Below the pieces are notes generated by a model, which saw only the letters and a list, made by a program, of their open reading frames with translations, did no database searches and was not told the origin of the DNA. DNA of 64,000 nt from Sandaracinaceae bacterium (GTDB lineage: Bacteria > Myxococcota_A > Polyangia > Polyangiales > JADJQN01), in the NCBI GenBank assembly GCA_016712745.1, contig JADJQN010000015.1, positions 372,001-436,000 on the forward strand. The letters run 5' to 3'. The position numbers and the translations under genes are program-made. Below, in pieces: positions 33,634 through 41,904 of the stretch (the stretch's first letter is position 1; each line of letters opens with the position of its first letter).

Positions 33634-34290
33634 TCACAGCGTGGGTTCGGCGCACCAGGTGCCGCCGTCGGCGGTCCGGTTTTGGCCCGGGGCGCAGAAG
33701 TTTTCGGTGGCCATGGCGTAGTGCGCCGTGATGAACGCACGGATGGAGGCTTCGTCGAAGCAGGTCGCGCGGTAGCTGTGGCCCCATGCCGACACCGCGA
33801 CTGGCACATCGAGGGTGGGATCGGGCACGACGATGATCCGGTTACGCGACAGCGTCGCTGAGCATGCGGGGTCCGCTTCGACAGCATCCGGAATCGCGCG
33901 CATCGCAGCAACGAGCTCAGGGCACTCGCTTGCTAAACACTGGTGGTAAAGAATGACTGCGCCGTGCTCCATGCTGTGCACGAGAAAGCCATGCGGAACG
34001 GGCGCGTCATAAGCCTCGAACGAGGCCCACGCCGAGTAATGTGTGCCGCCCATCGGGGGCATCGTCGGGTAAGCGAGCTGCGTGCAGGGATCGACGTGCG
34101 CTCCGCTTTGCCCAGGCGCATCGACGAGCGAAACTGTGCATTCGGTGGCTGGCGTGAGTGCCATGGCATCGGCGTGGAAAATGCCGCCATCGATCGACAG
34201 CGGGCCGCCGGCGTCTTGCACGTCCTCGCTGCGCGCACATCCAATGAGCACAAATAGAAGTGCGATGTGCAGATGTCGATGCGTTGTCAT
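33634..34290 (-). CDS. DUF3105-like lipoprotein
   Basis: 218 residues from ATG 34290. The signal 'HLHIALLFVLIGC' ends in a lipobox. The C-terminal two thirds fit DUF3105: 'PMGGTHYSAWASFEAYDAPVPHGFLVHSMEHGAVILYH' with the conserved HxxxHG block, and 'RNRIIVVPDPTLDVPVAVSAWGH'. The function of DUF3105 is not established; the His-rich block suggests metal binding. It overlaps the end of the upstream Gly-rich lipoprotein gene by one base (TGATG). Confidence 0.75.
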   Translation of the reverse strand: MTTHRHLHIALLFVLIGCARSEDVQDAGGPLSIDGGIFHADAMALTPATECTVSLVDAPGQSGAHVDPCTQLAYPTMPPMGGTHYSAWASFEAYDAPVPHGFLVHSMEHGAVILYHQCLASECPELVAAMRAIPDAVEADPACSATLSRNRIIVVPDPTLDVPVAVSAWGHSYRATCFDEASIRAFITAHYAMATENFCAPGQNRTADGGTWCAEPTL

Positions 34291-35657
34291 CAACGCGTAT
34301 GCATCGGCAAGACTTGCACGCTGCCTGTCGGGTCGACAAACGATGACGAAGTCAACGTGCCGCTCGCGTTGCGCACGACCATGCATCCCGAGCCGCCGCC
34401 GCCACCAGCGCCGTTCGTGGAAGACGGACGATCAACAGCGGTCGCGCCATCGATGGTTGCGCCGTGCGCCCCGTCGCCGCCGTTTGCGCCGACCACCATG
34501 CCGCCGCCGCCCAGTGAGGCCATCGGCCCGACCGCGCCGTCGTTGCCGTCGCCTCCATTGGCGGTGTTCGTGGACGCGGCGCCTCCGCCTCCTCCGCCCA
34601 GGCCAAGGCGCGCAGCTGCTCCGAATGAAACCGCTGGCGCTTCGAGCAAGAGCGCTCCGCCGCTTCCGCCGCCGCCGCCCGATCCGTAGTTCGTTCCGTC
34701 GCCAAGCTCGCGCGTTCCGCCTAGGCCGCCGCCGCCGCCAGTGAAGATGCGCCCATTCACGATGATCTCGGTGAGACTGCTGATCTGAAGTGCGCCTCCG
34801 CCCGCGCCGCCAAGGCCGGCGTTGGTGTCTCGCCCATCGACGAGGCCGCGTCCGCGTCCTCCGCCACTTCCGCCAGCTAGCGGCTCGATTGTCCACGCCG
34901 ATTCTGAGTCGCCGCCATCGCCACCCGATGCGTCGCCGCCTGAACCGCCATTGCCGCCGCTGCCGCACAGGCCACCGCCCCCGCCCCCGCCGTCGTCGTA
35001 CTCATCGATGTGCTCTCCGGCGGCTCCGGGGTTACGACCCGTTCCGTCGATCACGTCAATCGTTCCGCCCGCGCCTCCGCCCGCGCCCGGTTCGTCTCCG
35101 TGTGCGGACGCGTCGATCTCGCCGTCGATCTGAACGCGCCCCGTCGCCATGATGATTAGCGGGATCGGGCCGCGTACGGAGAGCGATGACTCATCGGCGA
35201 CGGTCAACGCATTGACTTGAATCACGCAGACCGTGCCGCCGCCTTCTTGGGTCACGATCATTCCGTCCGTGCTCCCCAAGCGACACGTGTCCGTGTTGAT
35301 GCGCGTCACACCACCGCCACGCACGTTCAGATCGTGCGTCGCATGATCCCAGAGATCGTCACTTACGTTCGATGCCGAGATGATGCAGCCCGCAGCGCCG
35401 CACGGCCCCATGTCTTCCGGCACGCCGATATCCGGCAAAACGTTCGCGTCTAGGTTGCCGGCATCAAAACCAACGCCGAGGTCGATGTTCTCGCCCGCGT
35501 CGAGACCGCCCGCATCAATCGGGTCGCGTCCCAGATCGACCGCGTTCTCGTTTGGTAACGCCGTTTCATCGGGGGTGACGAGCAGGCTGCATCCGAAAAG
35601 CGGGATCGCGCAGAGGGCGGCAAGGACGACCGGTGAAGCGGTGAAACGAAGTGGCAT
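34290..35657 (-). CDS. Gly-rich surface lipoprotein
   Basis: 455 residues from ATG 35657 (a TTG at 35669 would add 4). The lipobox is 'PLFGCS'. An Asp/Gly linker (about 40-90) is followed by a parallel-beta-like region ('LTVADESSLSVRGPIPLIIMATGRVQIDGEIDASAHG'). A very long Gly-rich tract (about 195-430) then has GGAGGG, GGGGGG and GGNGGSGG runs. Such proteins are common in Polyangia, often with right-handed beta-helix folds; the function is unknown. It is coupled to the DUF3105 gene. Confidence 0.7.
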   Translation of the reverse strand: MPLRFTASPVVLAALCAIPLFGCSLLVTPDETALPNENAVDLGRDPIDAGGLDAGENIDLGVGFDAGNLDANVLPDIGVPEDMGPCGAAGCIISASNVSDDLWDHATHDLNVRGGGVTRINTDTCRLGSTDGMIVTQEGGGTVCVIQVNALTVADESSLSVRGPIPLIIMATGRVQIDGEIDASAHGDEPGAGGGAGGTIDVIDGTGRNPGAAGEHIDEYDDGGGGGGGLCGSGGNGGSGGDASGGDGGDSESAWTIEPLAGGSGGGRGRGLVDGRDTNAGLGGAGGGALQISSLTEIIVNGRIFTGGGGGLGGTRELGDGTNYGSGGGGGSGGALLLEAPAVSFGAAARLGLGGGGGGAASTNTANGGDGNDGAVGPMASLGGGGMVVGANGGDGAHGATIDGATAVDRPSSTNGAGGGGGSGCMVVRNASGTLTSSSFVDPTGSVQVLPMHTR

Positions 35658-35915
35658 ACGAGCAACCAAAGCTACACGACGGCGGGCGTCGGGGCGAACC
35701 GACCGCGCAAGCTCTGGAGAAACCTCTGCGTTGGGGCGAGCCCACTTAATTGATCCACGACTTAGATGTCGCAGTCCGCCTGCGTCAGCAGACAGGGGCT
35801 GCGATATTCACGCATATTTTCGATGGGGTGCGGCTTTGGCGCGGTCCATGCTTTTTCCGGTCCACGCGTTTAGATAACAATGGAAAAAAGGGCGCGCGCC
35901 TCGTTGCAAGCCTCC

Positions 35916-35944
35916 TTGACAGGGGAGGGGCGGGTAGCTAGCGT
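35916..35944 (+). promoter_or_regulatory. Strong putative promoter for the Cys-rich lipoprotein at 36018
   Basis: TTGACA (35916-35921) is separated by 17 bases from TAGCGT (35939-35944), giving a perfect -35 and a partial -10. The start codon lies 74 bases downstream and has GGAGG at 36007-36011. The remaining intergenic stretch between the divergent genes (35658-36017, 360 bases) holds no gene that I can see. Confidence 0.55.
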
Positions 35945-36017
35945 CCCGCCTCTTCGCGCTGTCTGGGGCAGGTGGGCCTGGTGCGTCGCACGTTTTAAAA
36001 TGTTAGCGGAGGTTCGA

Positions 36018-37553
36018 ATGTTGAAGCAGTTTTGCTTGATTAGCCTTGGATGTTTGATGGCCGTTGCGGCCGTCGGTTGCGGAAGCGATAACCCCGCTCC
36101 GGTAGACGGTGGCGCTGTTGACGGGATGGTCGTCATCGACCTCGGCACGCGCGAAGACGGCGGCGACGCTGGTCGTCCTGACCTTGGTCGTGCGGACGCA
36201 GGCCCGGCAAGCTGCCAGACCGGTCGCGCATGCGATCCGGCACGTGGATGCTCAGTCGGTACCTGCATTGCAGAGGCGGCAGGAACTCTCGGCGACACGA
36301 CCGATCCGATTTACGTTGAAGAAGACGGCGGCTTGGTTCCCTCGAGCCCCGCGATGACCTATCCGCAGAACTTCATGACCGGTGGCTACTGCTCGAACGC
36401 TGACTTGTCGTCGGCCGCTTCGCGCGAAGGCAACGCTGGCGCATGTGACCCGAACGCGCCCGCGGGCTCGGACGGTTGCGAAGCCGGTTGCGGTCGTTGC
36501 ACGAGCCTCGGCCAGGATCCGTCGGGCTTGAACGTCGTTCTTTGCATGGCTACCTGCGCACCGTCGCAGACAGCAGCAGCAGCAGCTTGCCGGAGCGGCT
36601 ACGAGTGCAGCGTGACGGACGAAGTTTGTTCGCAAGGCTGCCAGAGCGATGCGGAGTGCCGCATCATTCGTCCGGACACCAACGGCGACGGCGAGATCAA
36701 CAACTCGGGCGCAGCAGCTGATCACCTTGTCTATGACTCGACCAGCACCGCGACCTGCAACCCCACGACCTTCCGTTGCGACTCCCCCGGCACCCCCGGC
36801 GTTGTTGCAGGCGCAGATTGCACGCGCGACTCACAGTGCGAGGCCAACGGCCGTTGCATCAATGAGCTGCAGTTCGATTGGCCGGGCGGCTACTGCACGA
36901 AGTTCGGTTGCGATGTCCCCGGCCGCGAATGCGCGGGCACGGACAGCGTATGCATGGACATCGGCATCATGGCCTGCCTGCACTCGTGCAAGGTCGGCGC
37001 AGAAGCCACCACGGAGAATCCCCTTCCGGTCGGCGAGACCTCGCACGGCAATACCTGTGACGCTGGCTACGCCTGCATCTGGGACTTGGTCACCGACGCA
37101 TCGGCGGCTTCGAACGGCGGTTGCATCCCCGGTAACTACAACGCAGTCACCGAGAACAACATCGGCGCTCACTGCCAGGACATCGTTGGCGGCCTCACCG
37201 CAGACGAGCAGTGCTGGTCGCCCTTCGGCATCGGCCGCTGCATCTTCGACTCACCGACGGGCGGCTACTGCTCGCTCATCAACTGTGGCGCACCGGGCAT
37301 GCCGGCTGACGTCTGCGGTGCAGACGCGACCTGCGTCAGCGTCAGCAGCACCGACGCAACGACTGCATGTCTCGACAACTGCACAATGGCTTCGGATTGT
37401 CAGGCGGGCTTCGCGTGCATCGATCTCGATGGCTCGGGCGCTTCGACGACCAAGGCATGTCTCGCAAACTGCACCGTCAGCGGCGAATGCCGTACCGGTG
37501 AGTCCTGCGTGATCCCCACCGGCGAGACGTTCGGCACCTGCCAAGGCGCCTGA
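36018..37553 (+). CDS. Cys-rich secreted lipoprotein
   Basis: 511 residues from ATG 36018 (GGAGG six bases upstream). The signal is 'LISLGCLMAVAAVGC' with lipobox VGC. After an Asp-rich linker (VDGGAVDGMVVIDLGTREDGGDAGR) the rest is a chain of small disulphide-rich modules with over 40 Cys residues ('CRSGYECSVTDEVCSQGCQSDAEC', 'CTRDSQCEANGRC'), typical of Myxococcota-type surface proteins. A longer frame to 35880 lacks an RBS. It is followed by a clear terminator. Function is unknown. Confidence 0.75.
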   Translation: MLKQFCLISLGCLMAVAAVGCGSDNPAPVDGGAVDGMVVIDLGTREDGGDAGRPDLGRADAGPASCQTGRACDPARGCSVGTCIAEAAGTLGDTTDPIYVEEDGGLVPSSPAMTYPQNFMTGGYCSNADLSSAASREGNAGACDPNAPAGSDGCEAGCGRCTSLGQDPSGLNVVLCMATCAPSQTAAAAACRSGYECSVTDEVCSQGCQSDAECRIIRPDTNGDGEINNSGAAADHLVYDSTSTATCNPTTFRCDSPGTPGVVAGADCTRDSQCEANGRCINELQFDWPGGYCTKFGCDVPGRECAGTDSVCMDIGIMACLHSCKVGAEATTENPLPVGETSHGNTCDAGYACIWDLVTDASAASNGGCIPGNYNAVTENNIGAHCQDIVGGLTADEQCWSPFGIGRCIFDSPTGGYCSLINCGAPGMPADVCGADATCVSVSSTDATTACLDNCTMASDCQAGFACIDLDGSGASTTKACLANCTVSGECRTGESCVIPTGETFGTCQGA

Positions 37554-37576
37554 GCTCATCGCAAACTAGTCAGCCC

Positions 37577-37614
37577 GGCCCCGGTTCGCGCAAGCGTGCC
37601 GGGGTTTCGCTTTT
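37577..37614 (+). terminator. Rho-independent terminator
   Basis: CCCCGG (37579-37584) and CCGGGG (37599-37604) form a stem around a 14-base loop, followed by TTTCGCTTTT. It lies 23 bases after the Cys-rich lipoprotein stop. Confidence 0.7.
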
Positions 37615-37626
37615 AATGAGGACCTC

Positions 37627-37758
37627 ATGTTTATCCTTGGATCACGCAAGCCCCGCAAAAAAGACCGCTCACGCAGCAACAAGCTGACCGCCAAGCACAA
37701 GGCCAAAAACCGCCGCCGCGTAAACGGCATGATCGGCAAGAAGCAAGGGCAGAAGTAA
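37627..37758 (+). CDS. 43-residue strongly basic protein
   Basis: A small gene with GAGGA four bases before its ATG. The product starts MFILGSRKPRKKDRSR and is dominated by Lys, Arg, Asn and Gln, with no hydrophobic core (ends MIGKKQGQK). Such basic microproteins often bind nucleic acid or the ribosome. It is between a terminator and the second hairpin-array element, so it must have its own promoter or be read through. Function unknown. Confidence 0.55.
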   Translation: MFILGSRKPRKKDRSRSNKLTAKHKAKNRRRVNGMIGKKQGQK

Positions 37759-37825
37759 GCATGCGGCTGACGCTCAGCGCCGTTCGCTAAAGCAGTTCGC
37801 GTGCGCGCAAGCAAGCACAGCCAGC

Positions 37826-37927
37826 GGTGAAGTCGCGGTAGCGACGAGGAGACGGCACGTCTCCTTCGCGTGGGGAGGCTCATCCTCGGCTCCGCCGAGG
37901 ATGAGGGGCGGCGCGTGCCGCCCGAAC
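37826..37927 (+). repeat. Dispersed hairpin-array element, copy 2
   Basis: The leader GGTGAAGTCGCGGTAGCGAC, then GAGGA, is followed by hairpins GGAGACG/CGTCTCC, CTCATCCTCGGC/GCCGAGGATGAG (12 perfect pairs) and GGGCGGC/GCCGCCC. The leader and layout match the minus-strand element at 23251-23361, with independent stem sequences. It ends about 20 bases before the ppsR-like GTG, so it may also influence that gene's expression. Confidence 0.75.
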
Positions 37928-37944
37928 CGTGTTACGGTTCTATT

Positions 37945-38757
37945 GTGGATAAACGGCCTATCTTTGTAGTGAGCGACTCGACGGGTGAGACGGCGGAGCG
38001 CGTTGTGCGGGCGGCGCTTTTGCAGTTTCCGAACTCTGGCGTGCGGATGCGGTTGTTCACGCGCATTCGCGACAAGGATGCGGTCAACGACGTGATGGCC
38101 AAGGCCGCTGAGGTCAGCGCCCTCATTGTCTTCACGCTCGTGTCGCCTGAGTTACGCGAATACTTCCACGAGACAGCCGCGGCGCGCGGCGTCGAGACTG
38201 CCGACGTTATCGCTGCGATTATCGGCAAGGTCGGCGCGTTCTTGAACTCGCAGCCGCTCAACGTCCCATCGGCGTCGATGCCGTTGTCCGAGGATTACTT
38301 CAAGCGCGTCGAAGCGATCGAGTTCGCGGTCAAGAGCGACGACGGCAAAGAGCCGCGCAATCTGCGCAAAGCGGACATCGTGCTCACCGGCGTGAGTCGC
38401 ACTAGCAAGACGCCGCTCTCAACTTACCTCGCCGGTCGCGGCTTGCGAGTCGCGAACGTCCCGCTCGTCTTGGGCGTGCCGCCTCCTCCTGAACTTTTCG
38501 AAGTCCCTGCAGAACGTGTGATCGCCGTCACCATCGCTATCGACAAGCTTCTCGAGATCCGTCGTGCGCGTTTGCAGCAACTTGGAATGCCTGCCGAGAC
38601 GAACTACGGCCTCCGCGATCACGTTCGCGCGGAGCTCGAATACGCAGAACAGATCTTCGCCGAGCATCCTGAGTGGATGGTCGTGGACGTCAGTGGTCGC
38701 GCGATTGAAGAGACCGCCACCATCATCCTCGAGGCGTACCGCGAGCGCACCAGCTGA
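37945..38757 (+). CDS. ppsR: PEP synthase regulatory protein (kinase/pyrophosphorylase)
   Basis: 270 residues from GTG 37945 (MDKRPIFVVSDSTGETAERV), the normal size of the DUF299/PPSR family. The N-terminal 'DSTGETAE' and the P-loop-like 'GVSRTSKTPLSTYLA' (about residues 148-162) are diagnostic. The family member PpsR uses ADP to phosphorylate and Pi to dephosphorylate PEP synthase or pyruvate phosphate dikinase. The target gene is not in the window. An earlier ATG at 37870 lies inside the repeat and is unlikely. Confidence 0.9.
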   Translation: MDKRPIFVVSDSTGETAERVVRAALLQFPNSGVRMRLFTRIRDKDAVNDVMAKAAEVSALIVFTLVSPELREYFHETAAARGVETADVIAAIIGKVGAFLNSQPLNVPSASMPLSEDYFKRVEAIEFAVKSDDGKEPRNLRKADIVLTGVSRTSKTPLSTYLAGRGLRVANVPLVLGVPPPPELFEVPAERVIAVTIAIDKLLEIRRARLQQLGMPAETNYGLRDHVRAELEYAEQIFAEHPEWMVVDVSGRAIEETATIILEAYRERTS

Positions 38758-38807
38758 GGCGGGTCAGCGCTTCGACTAGCGAAGCAGCCGACCTCACGAC
38801 TCGCACA

Positions 38808-39647
38808 TCACGGACCCGAGCAGGTGCCAGCTTCGTCCGGACTTTCGCAGATCGCGCCGCACGGGCAAATCACTGCGCCTACGCACGTGCCTCCGCCGAT
38901 ACGGCAATCGTCATCGGACCAACAGCCACCGCGCGGCGCGCGGCCTTTGCAAACGCCAGCCACTGCGGGGTCGTCGCTGCAATCTACGCCGAGGCAGCGC
39001 ACACCGACTCCGCCACCCAGGCCTCCCCCTCCGCAGTCGGCTGCGCCGTAGCAGCATTCCGCAGGCGGCGGTGTAGTCGGGCACATCATCTCGACAGCGC
39101 ACGCGCCCTCGGATTGAACGGATACGCGACTCGCCGCCGCCAAACATGCGTTGTCGTATGTGGTGCCGTCACAGCCGCACACGGGTGCAACTGGCTCGCC
39201 GTCGCACGCGCGACTTCCCGGACGCGGCGCGCATACGCCGAAGCGCGCGCACTCCCCTGTGTCGTGCATGCAGTACTCGTCCGCAGCGCAGCCGCGATTA
39301 CTGACACATGCCGTAGCGCCGCCGTCGATGTCCATCCCGCCGTCGATGTCGATACCGCCGCCGTCCATGTCCGTGGGGCCGCCGTCCACATCCAATGCTC
39401 CGTCGACCGGATTGGCCCCATCGAGCCCGATTGCTCCATCGATGTCTGTCACGGCGCCGTCGACTGCTCCGTCCATATCGGCATTCGCGTCGATGTCCAC
39501 CGCCGAATCGATCGCCACGGAGCCATCACCCGGCGCGGCATCTCGCGGTCCGCTGTCGGCGAGGCCGGCATCTTCGGCAGCGGTTTCATTTCCGCAGGCC
39601 GGCAGCAACAACATCGCGAACATGATCAGCAAGCTGGGTTTCGTCAT
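38808..39647 (-). CDS. Kazal-domain Asp-rich lipoprotein
   Basis: 279 residues from ATG 39647. The lipobox is 'LLLPACG'. A long Asp/Gly/Ile repetitive linker follows ('DIDGAI', 'DGGPTDMDGGGIDIDGG', about residues 45-115). A Kazal-type domain is seen near residues 140-180 ('CGCDGTTYDNACLAAASRVSVQSEGAC'), then a Cys-rich tail. Kazal domains typically inhibit serine proteases, so a surface protease inhibitor is plausible. It is divergent from the helicase gene. Confidence 0.75.
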   Translation of the reverse strand: MTKPSLLIMFAMLLLPACGNETAAEDAGLADSGPRDAAPGDGSVAIDSAVDIDANADMDGAVDGAVTDIDGAIGLDGANPVDGALDVDGGPTDMDGGGIDIDGGMDIDGGATACVSNRGCAADEYCMHDTGECARFGVCAPRPGSRACDGEPVAPVCGCDGTTYDNACLAAASRVSVQSEGACAVEMMCPTTPPPAECCYGAADCGGGGLGGGVGVRCLGVDCSDDPAVAGVCKGRAPRGGCWSDDDCRIGGGTCVGAVICPCGAICESPDEAGTCSGP

Positions 39648-39723
39648 AGATGGCACGCACATTACCAGAAACGAGCGCGCTTTTCCGACTTGAACGCACT
39701 AATCACGGGACAGAGGAGGCCTG

Positions 39724-41109
39724 ATGGGTCACAGTGCGCCCCCCATGTCATTTGAAGCACTTGGGCTCATTGAGCCTCTTCTTCGCGCGTTGCTCGAAGA
39801 GGGATACACCACGCCAACGTCCATCCAGACGCAGGCGATTCCGCACATTCTCAAAGATCGCGACTTGCTCGGCTGCGCGCAGACCGGCACCGGCAAGACA
39901 GCGGCCTTCGCGCTGCCGATTCTGCAATACCTCAGCGAGAAGAAGCGCATCGCCGAATCGCGTTTTCCGAACGTGCTGGTGCTTGCGCCGACGCGTGAGC
40001 TCGCCGCGCAGATCGACGAAAGCTTTCGTGCGTACGGTCGCTACCTCGGCATCAAGTCGACGGTGATTTTCGGCGGCGTCGGATTTGAGAAGCAAACGCG
40101 CGCGCTACGTGCCGGCGTTCACGTCCTAGTAGCAACGCCGGGACGCTTGCTCGATTTGATGGGGCAGGGCGAGGTCGATATCTCCGACATCGAGACGTTC
40201 GTGCTGGATGAAGCGGACCGCATGCTCGACATGGGCTTTATTCACGACGTCCGCAAGATCATGCGCGAGCTTCCTCGCAACAAGCAAACGCTGCTTTTTT
40301 CGGCGACGATGCCGGAAGAAATTCGTTCTCTCGCCGACGACTTGATGAGCGATCCGGTGAAGGTTGCGGTCACTCCTGTCGCTTCGACTGCCAAGGCGAT
40401 CGAGCAATCCGTTTACTTTGTTGAGAAGGCAAACAAGCGCGGCTTGCTGGTGCATCTCGCCAAGGACCCCAACCTTACGCGTGCTTTGGTGTTCAGCCGC
40501 ACGAAGCACGGAGCCAATCGCATCAGCGATCATCTTGAGAAAGCGGGTATCAGCGCGACCGCCATCCACGGCAACAAATCGCAGAATGCGCGCGAGCGCG
40601 CTCTTGCTGGATTCAAGGCGGGCGACATTCGCATCTTGGTCGCGACCGACATCGCGGCTCGCGGCATCGACGTCGACGGCGTTACGCACGTGATCAACTT
40701 CGATCTCCCCAATGAGCCCGAGTCATACGTCCATCGCATCGGACGCACCGCACGGGCCGGCGCATCGGGCACTGCATGGGCGTTTTGCGATCGCGACGAA
40801 CGGTCCTTGCTCGCCGCGATTGAGCGCATCACACGCGAGAAAATCCCCGTCGTCGAAGACCATCCCTTCCGCGGCGCACCCACGGCCGAAGCTCTCTCCG
40901 ACGAACGCGCAGCCGATCGACGCCCGCCCATGGGACGCGGTCGCGGCGGCGGCGGCGGACGTAGCGGCGGCGGCGGCGGACGCAGCGGTGGCGGTGGCGG
41001 TCGTGGCGGCGGCGGAAGCGGGCCACGCAGCGGCGGCGGTCGTGGCCATCGCGGCGGCGGCCCCAACCGCGGCGGCGGAAGCGGCCCCACCCCGGGCCCC
41101 CGCCAATAA
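39724..41109 (+). CDS. rhlE: DEAD-box RNA helicase, RhlE-like
   Basis: 461 residues. All helicase motifs are present: Q motif 'TPTSIQTQAIP', Walker A 'AQTGTGKT', 'PTRELA', 'TPGR', 'VLDEADRMLDMG', 'FSATMP', 'RGIDVDGVTHVINFDLP' and 'HRIGRTARAG'. The C-terminal 60 residues are an Arg/Gly-rich tail (RGRGGGGGRSGGGGGRSGGG), typical of RhlE helicases in ribosome assembly and cold response. An internal ATG at 39745 (MSFEALGL) could be the real start. The gene ends just before an inverted-repeat element. Confidence 0.9.
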   Translation: MGHSAPPMSFEALGLIEPLLRALLEEGYTTPTSIQTQAIPHILKDRDLLGCAQTGTGKTAAFALPILQYLSEKKRIAESRFPNVLVLAPTRELAAQIDESFRAYGRYLGIKSTVIFGGVGFEKQTRALRAGVHVLVATPGRLLDLMGQGEVDISDIETFVLDEADRMLDMGFIHDVRKIMRELPRNKQTLLFSATMPEEIRSLADDLMSDPVKVAVTPVASTAKAIEQSVYFVEKANKRGLLVHLAKDPNLTRALVFSRTKHGANRISDHLEKAGISATAIHGNKSQNARERALAGFKAGDIRILVATDIAARGIDVDGVTHVINFDLPNEPESYVHRIGRTARAGASGTAWAFCDRDERSLLAAIERITREKIPVVEDHPFRGAPTAEALSDERAADRRPPMGRGRGGGGGRSGGGGGRSGGGGGRGGGGSGPRSGGGRGHRGGGPNRGGGSGPTPGPRQ

Positions 41110-41120
41110 AACTAAAGGCG

Positions 41121-41254
41121 GGTTAACCGCCAGGACGCCAGTAACGCCAGTACGTGCGTAGCGAATACGCGTTGAAACCAAAATTCTTAGTTTGGTTCTT
41201 TCAGTTTAGGAGTCTTCCACAAGCTGGCGTCACTGGCGCCTTGGCGGTTCAACC
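41121..41254 (+). repeat. Long inverted-repeat element, copy 2
   Basis: Left arm GGTTAACCGCCAGGACGCC, then AGTAACGCCAG (41121-41150), and right arm CTGGCGTCACTGGCGCC, then TTGGCGGTTCAACC (41224-41254), are nearly perfect inverted repeats. An inner hairpin ACCAAA/TTTGGT sits between them. The arm units ACCGCCA and GACGCCAG recur in the element at 33503-33618. It lies between convergent genes. Confidence 0.75.
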
Positions 41255-41277
41255 CTCCGAACCTGCGCAGCGTGGAG

Positions 41278-41796
41278 CTAGCGGCGGCGGAGGGTGACGT
41301 AGGCTTCGCTTACTTGCGTGTAGAGCTGCGCGAGGATTCCGTCGGCTACGCGCAAGCGTCGGCTGAGCTCGCGGGCGATGTTCATGATGAGCAGCGCATA
41401 GGCTTTGACGTCGCGGCGATAGAGAAGTTTGTCCACGTGCTCGGCGCTCATCCGAACGAGCATCGTCGGAGCGACTGCGCGAACCGTTGCCGAGCGCGGT
41501 TGCACATCGAGAATGGTCATCTCGCCAAACCAGTCCCCGGGCCCCAGCATCGCCACGCGTACCTCGCCGTCGCGCCCGTGCTTGAGGACTTCGAGCTCGC
41601 CCGCGGCGACGATAAACATGTCGCGTGCGTTCTCGCCCTCGCGGACAACCACGGCGCCCGATTCAATCTGCACCGTTGGCAGCTCGTGCGCCAAAATATC
41701 TAGAGACTCGTCGTCCAGACCGCCGAATAGTCCGATATCTCTCAGCGTGGCGGCGGTTACGCGCGGTGGGCGCGAGCGCATGTCGTCTTCGCTCAT
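41278..41796 (-). CDS. Cyclic-nucleotide-binding domain protein
   Basis: 172 residues. A single CRP-like beta-roll (about residues 20-130) has 'IESGAVVVREGENARDMFIVAAGELEV' and the phosphate-binding cassette 'WFGEMTILDVQPRSATVRA', which keeps the conserved GE and R-SATV pattern. No HTH follows; the C terminus is helical (about 130-172). It may be a signalling or regulatory subunit rather than a transcription factor. It lies divergent to the Ser/Thr kinase. Confidence 0.8.
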   Translation of the reverse strand: MSEDDMRSRPPRVTAATLRDIGLFGGLDDESLDILAHELPTVQIESGAVVVREGENARDMFIVAAGELEVLKHGRDGEVRVAMLGPGDWFGEMTILDVQPRSATVRAVAPTMLVRMSAEHVDKLLYRRDVKAYALLIMNIARELSRRLRVADGILAQLYTQVSEAYVTLRRR

Positions 41797-41904
41797 GGGT
41801 CCTCGTTCTTCAAAAGATGTCTCATGGTTTCACGCAGTTCGCAACCATCTGAAAGGCTCGGTGACATCCTTGGACGAAGAACGTTAGGCTCAGCTCACGT
41901 GCTT

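Noticed and set aside
34400..35150. Long plus-strand Pro/Arg-rich frames
   Set aside because: They are shadows of the Gly-rich lipoprotein on the minus strand (GGC/GCC codons read in reverse).
35880..36017. 46-residue N-terminal extension of the Cys-rich lipoprotein
   Set aside because: It covers the strong TTGACA promoter and lacks an RBS, while the ATG at 36018 has GGAGG and begins a proper signal peptide.
40900..41109. Gly-rich tail of the helicase as a separate repeat element
   Set aside because: The GGCGGC-type repeats are in frame and encode the RGG-like tail typical of RhlE helicases.
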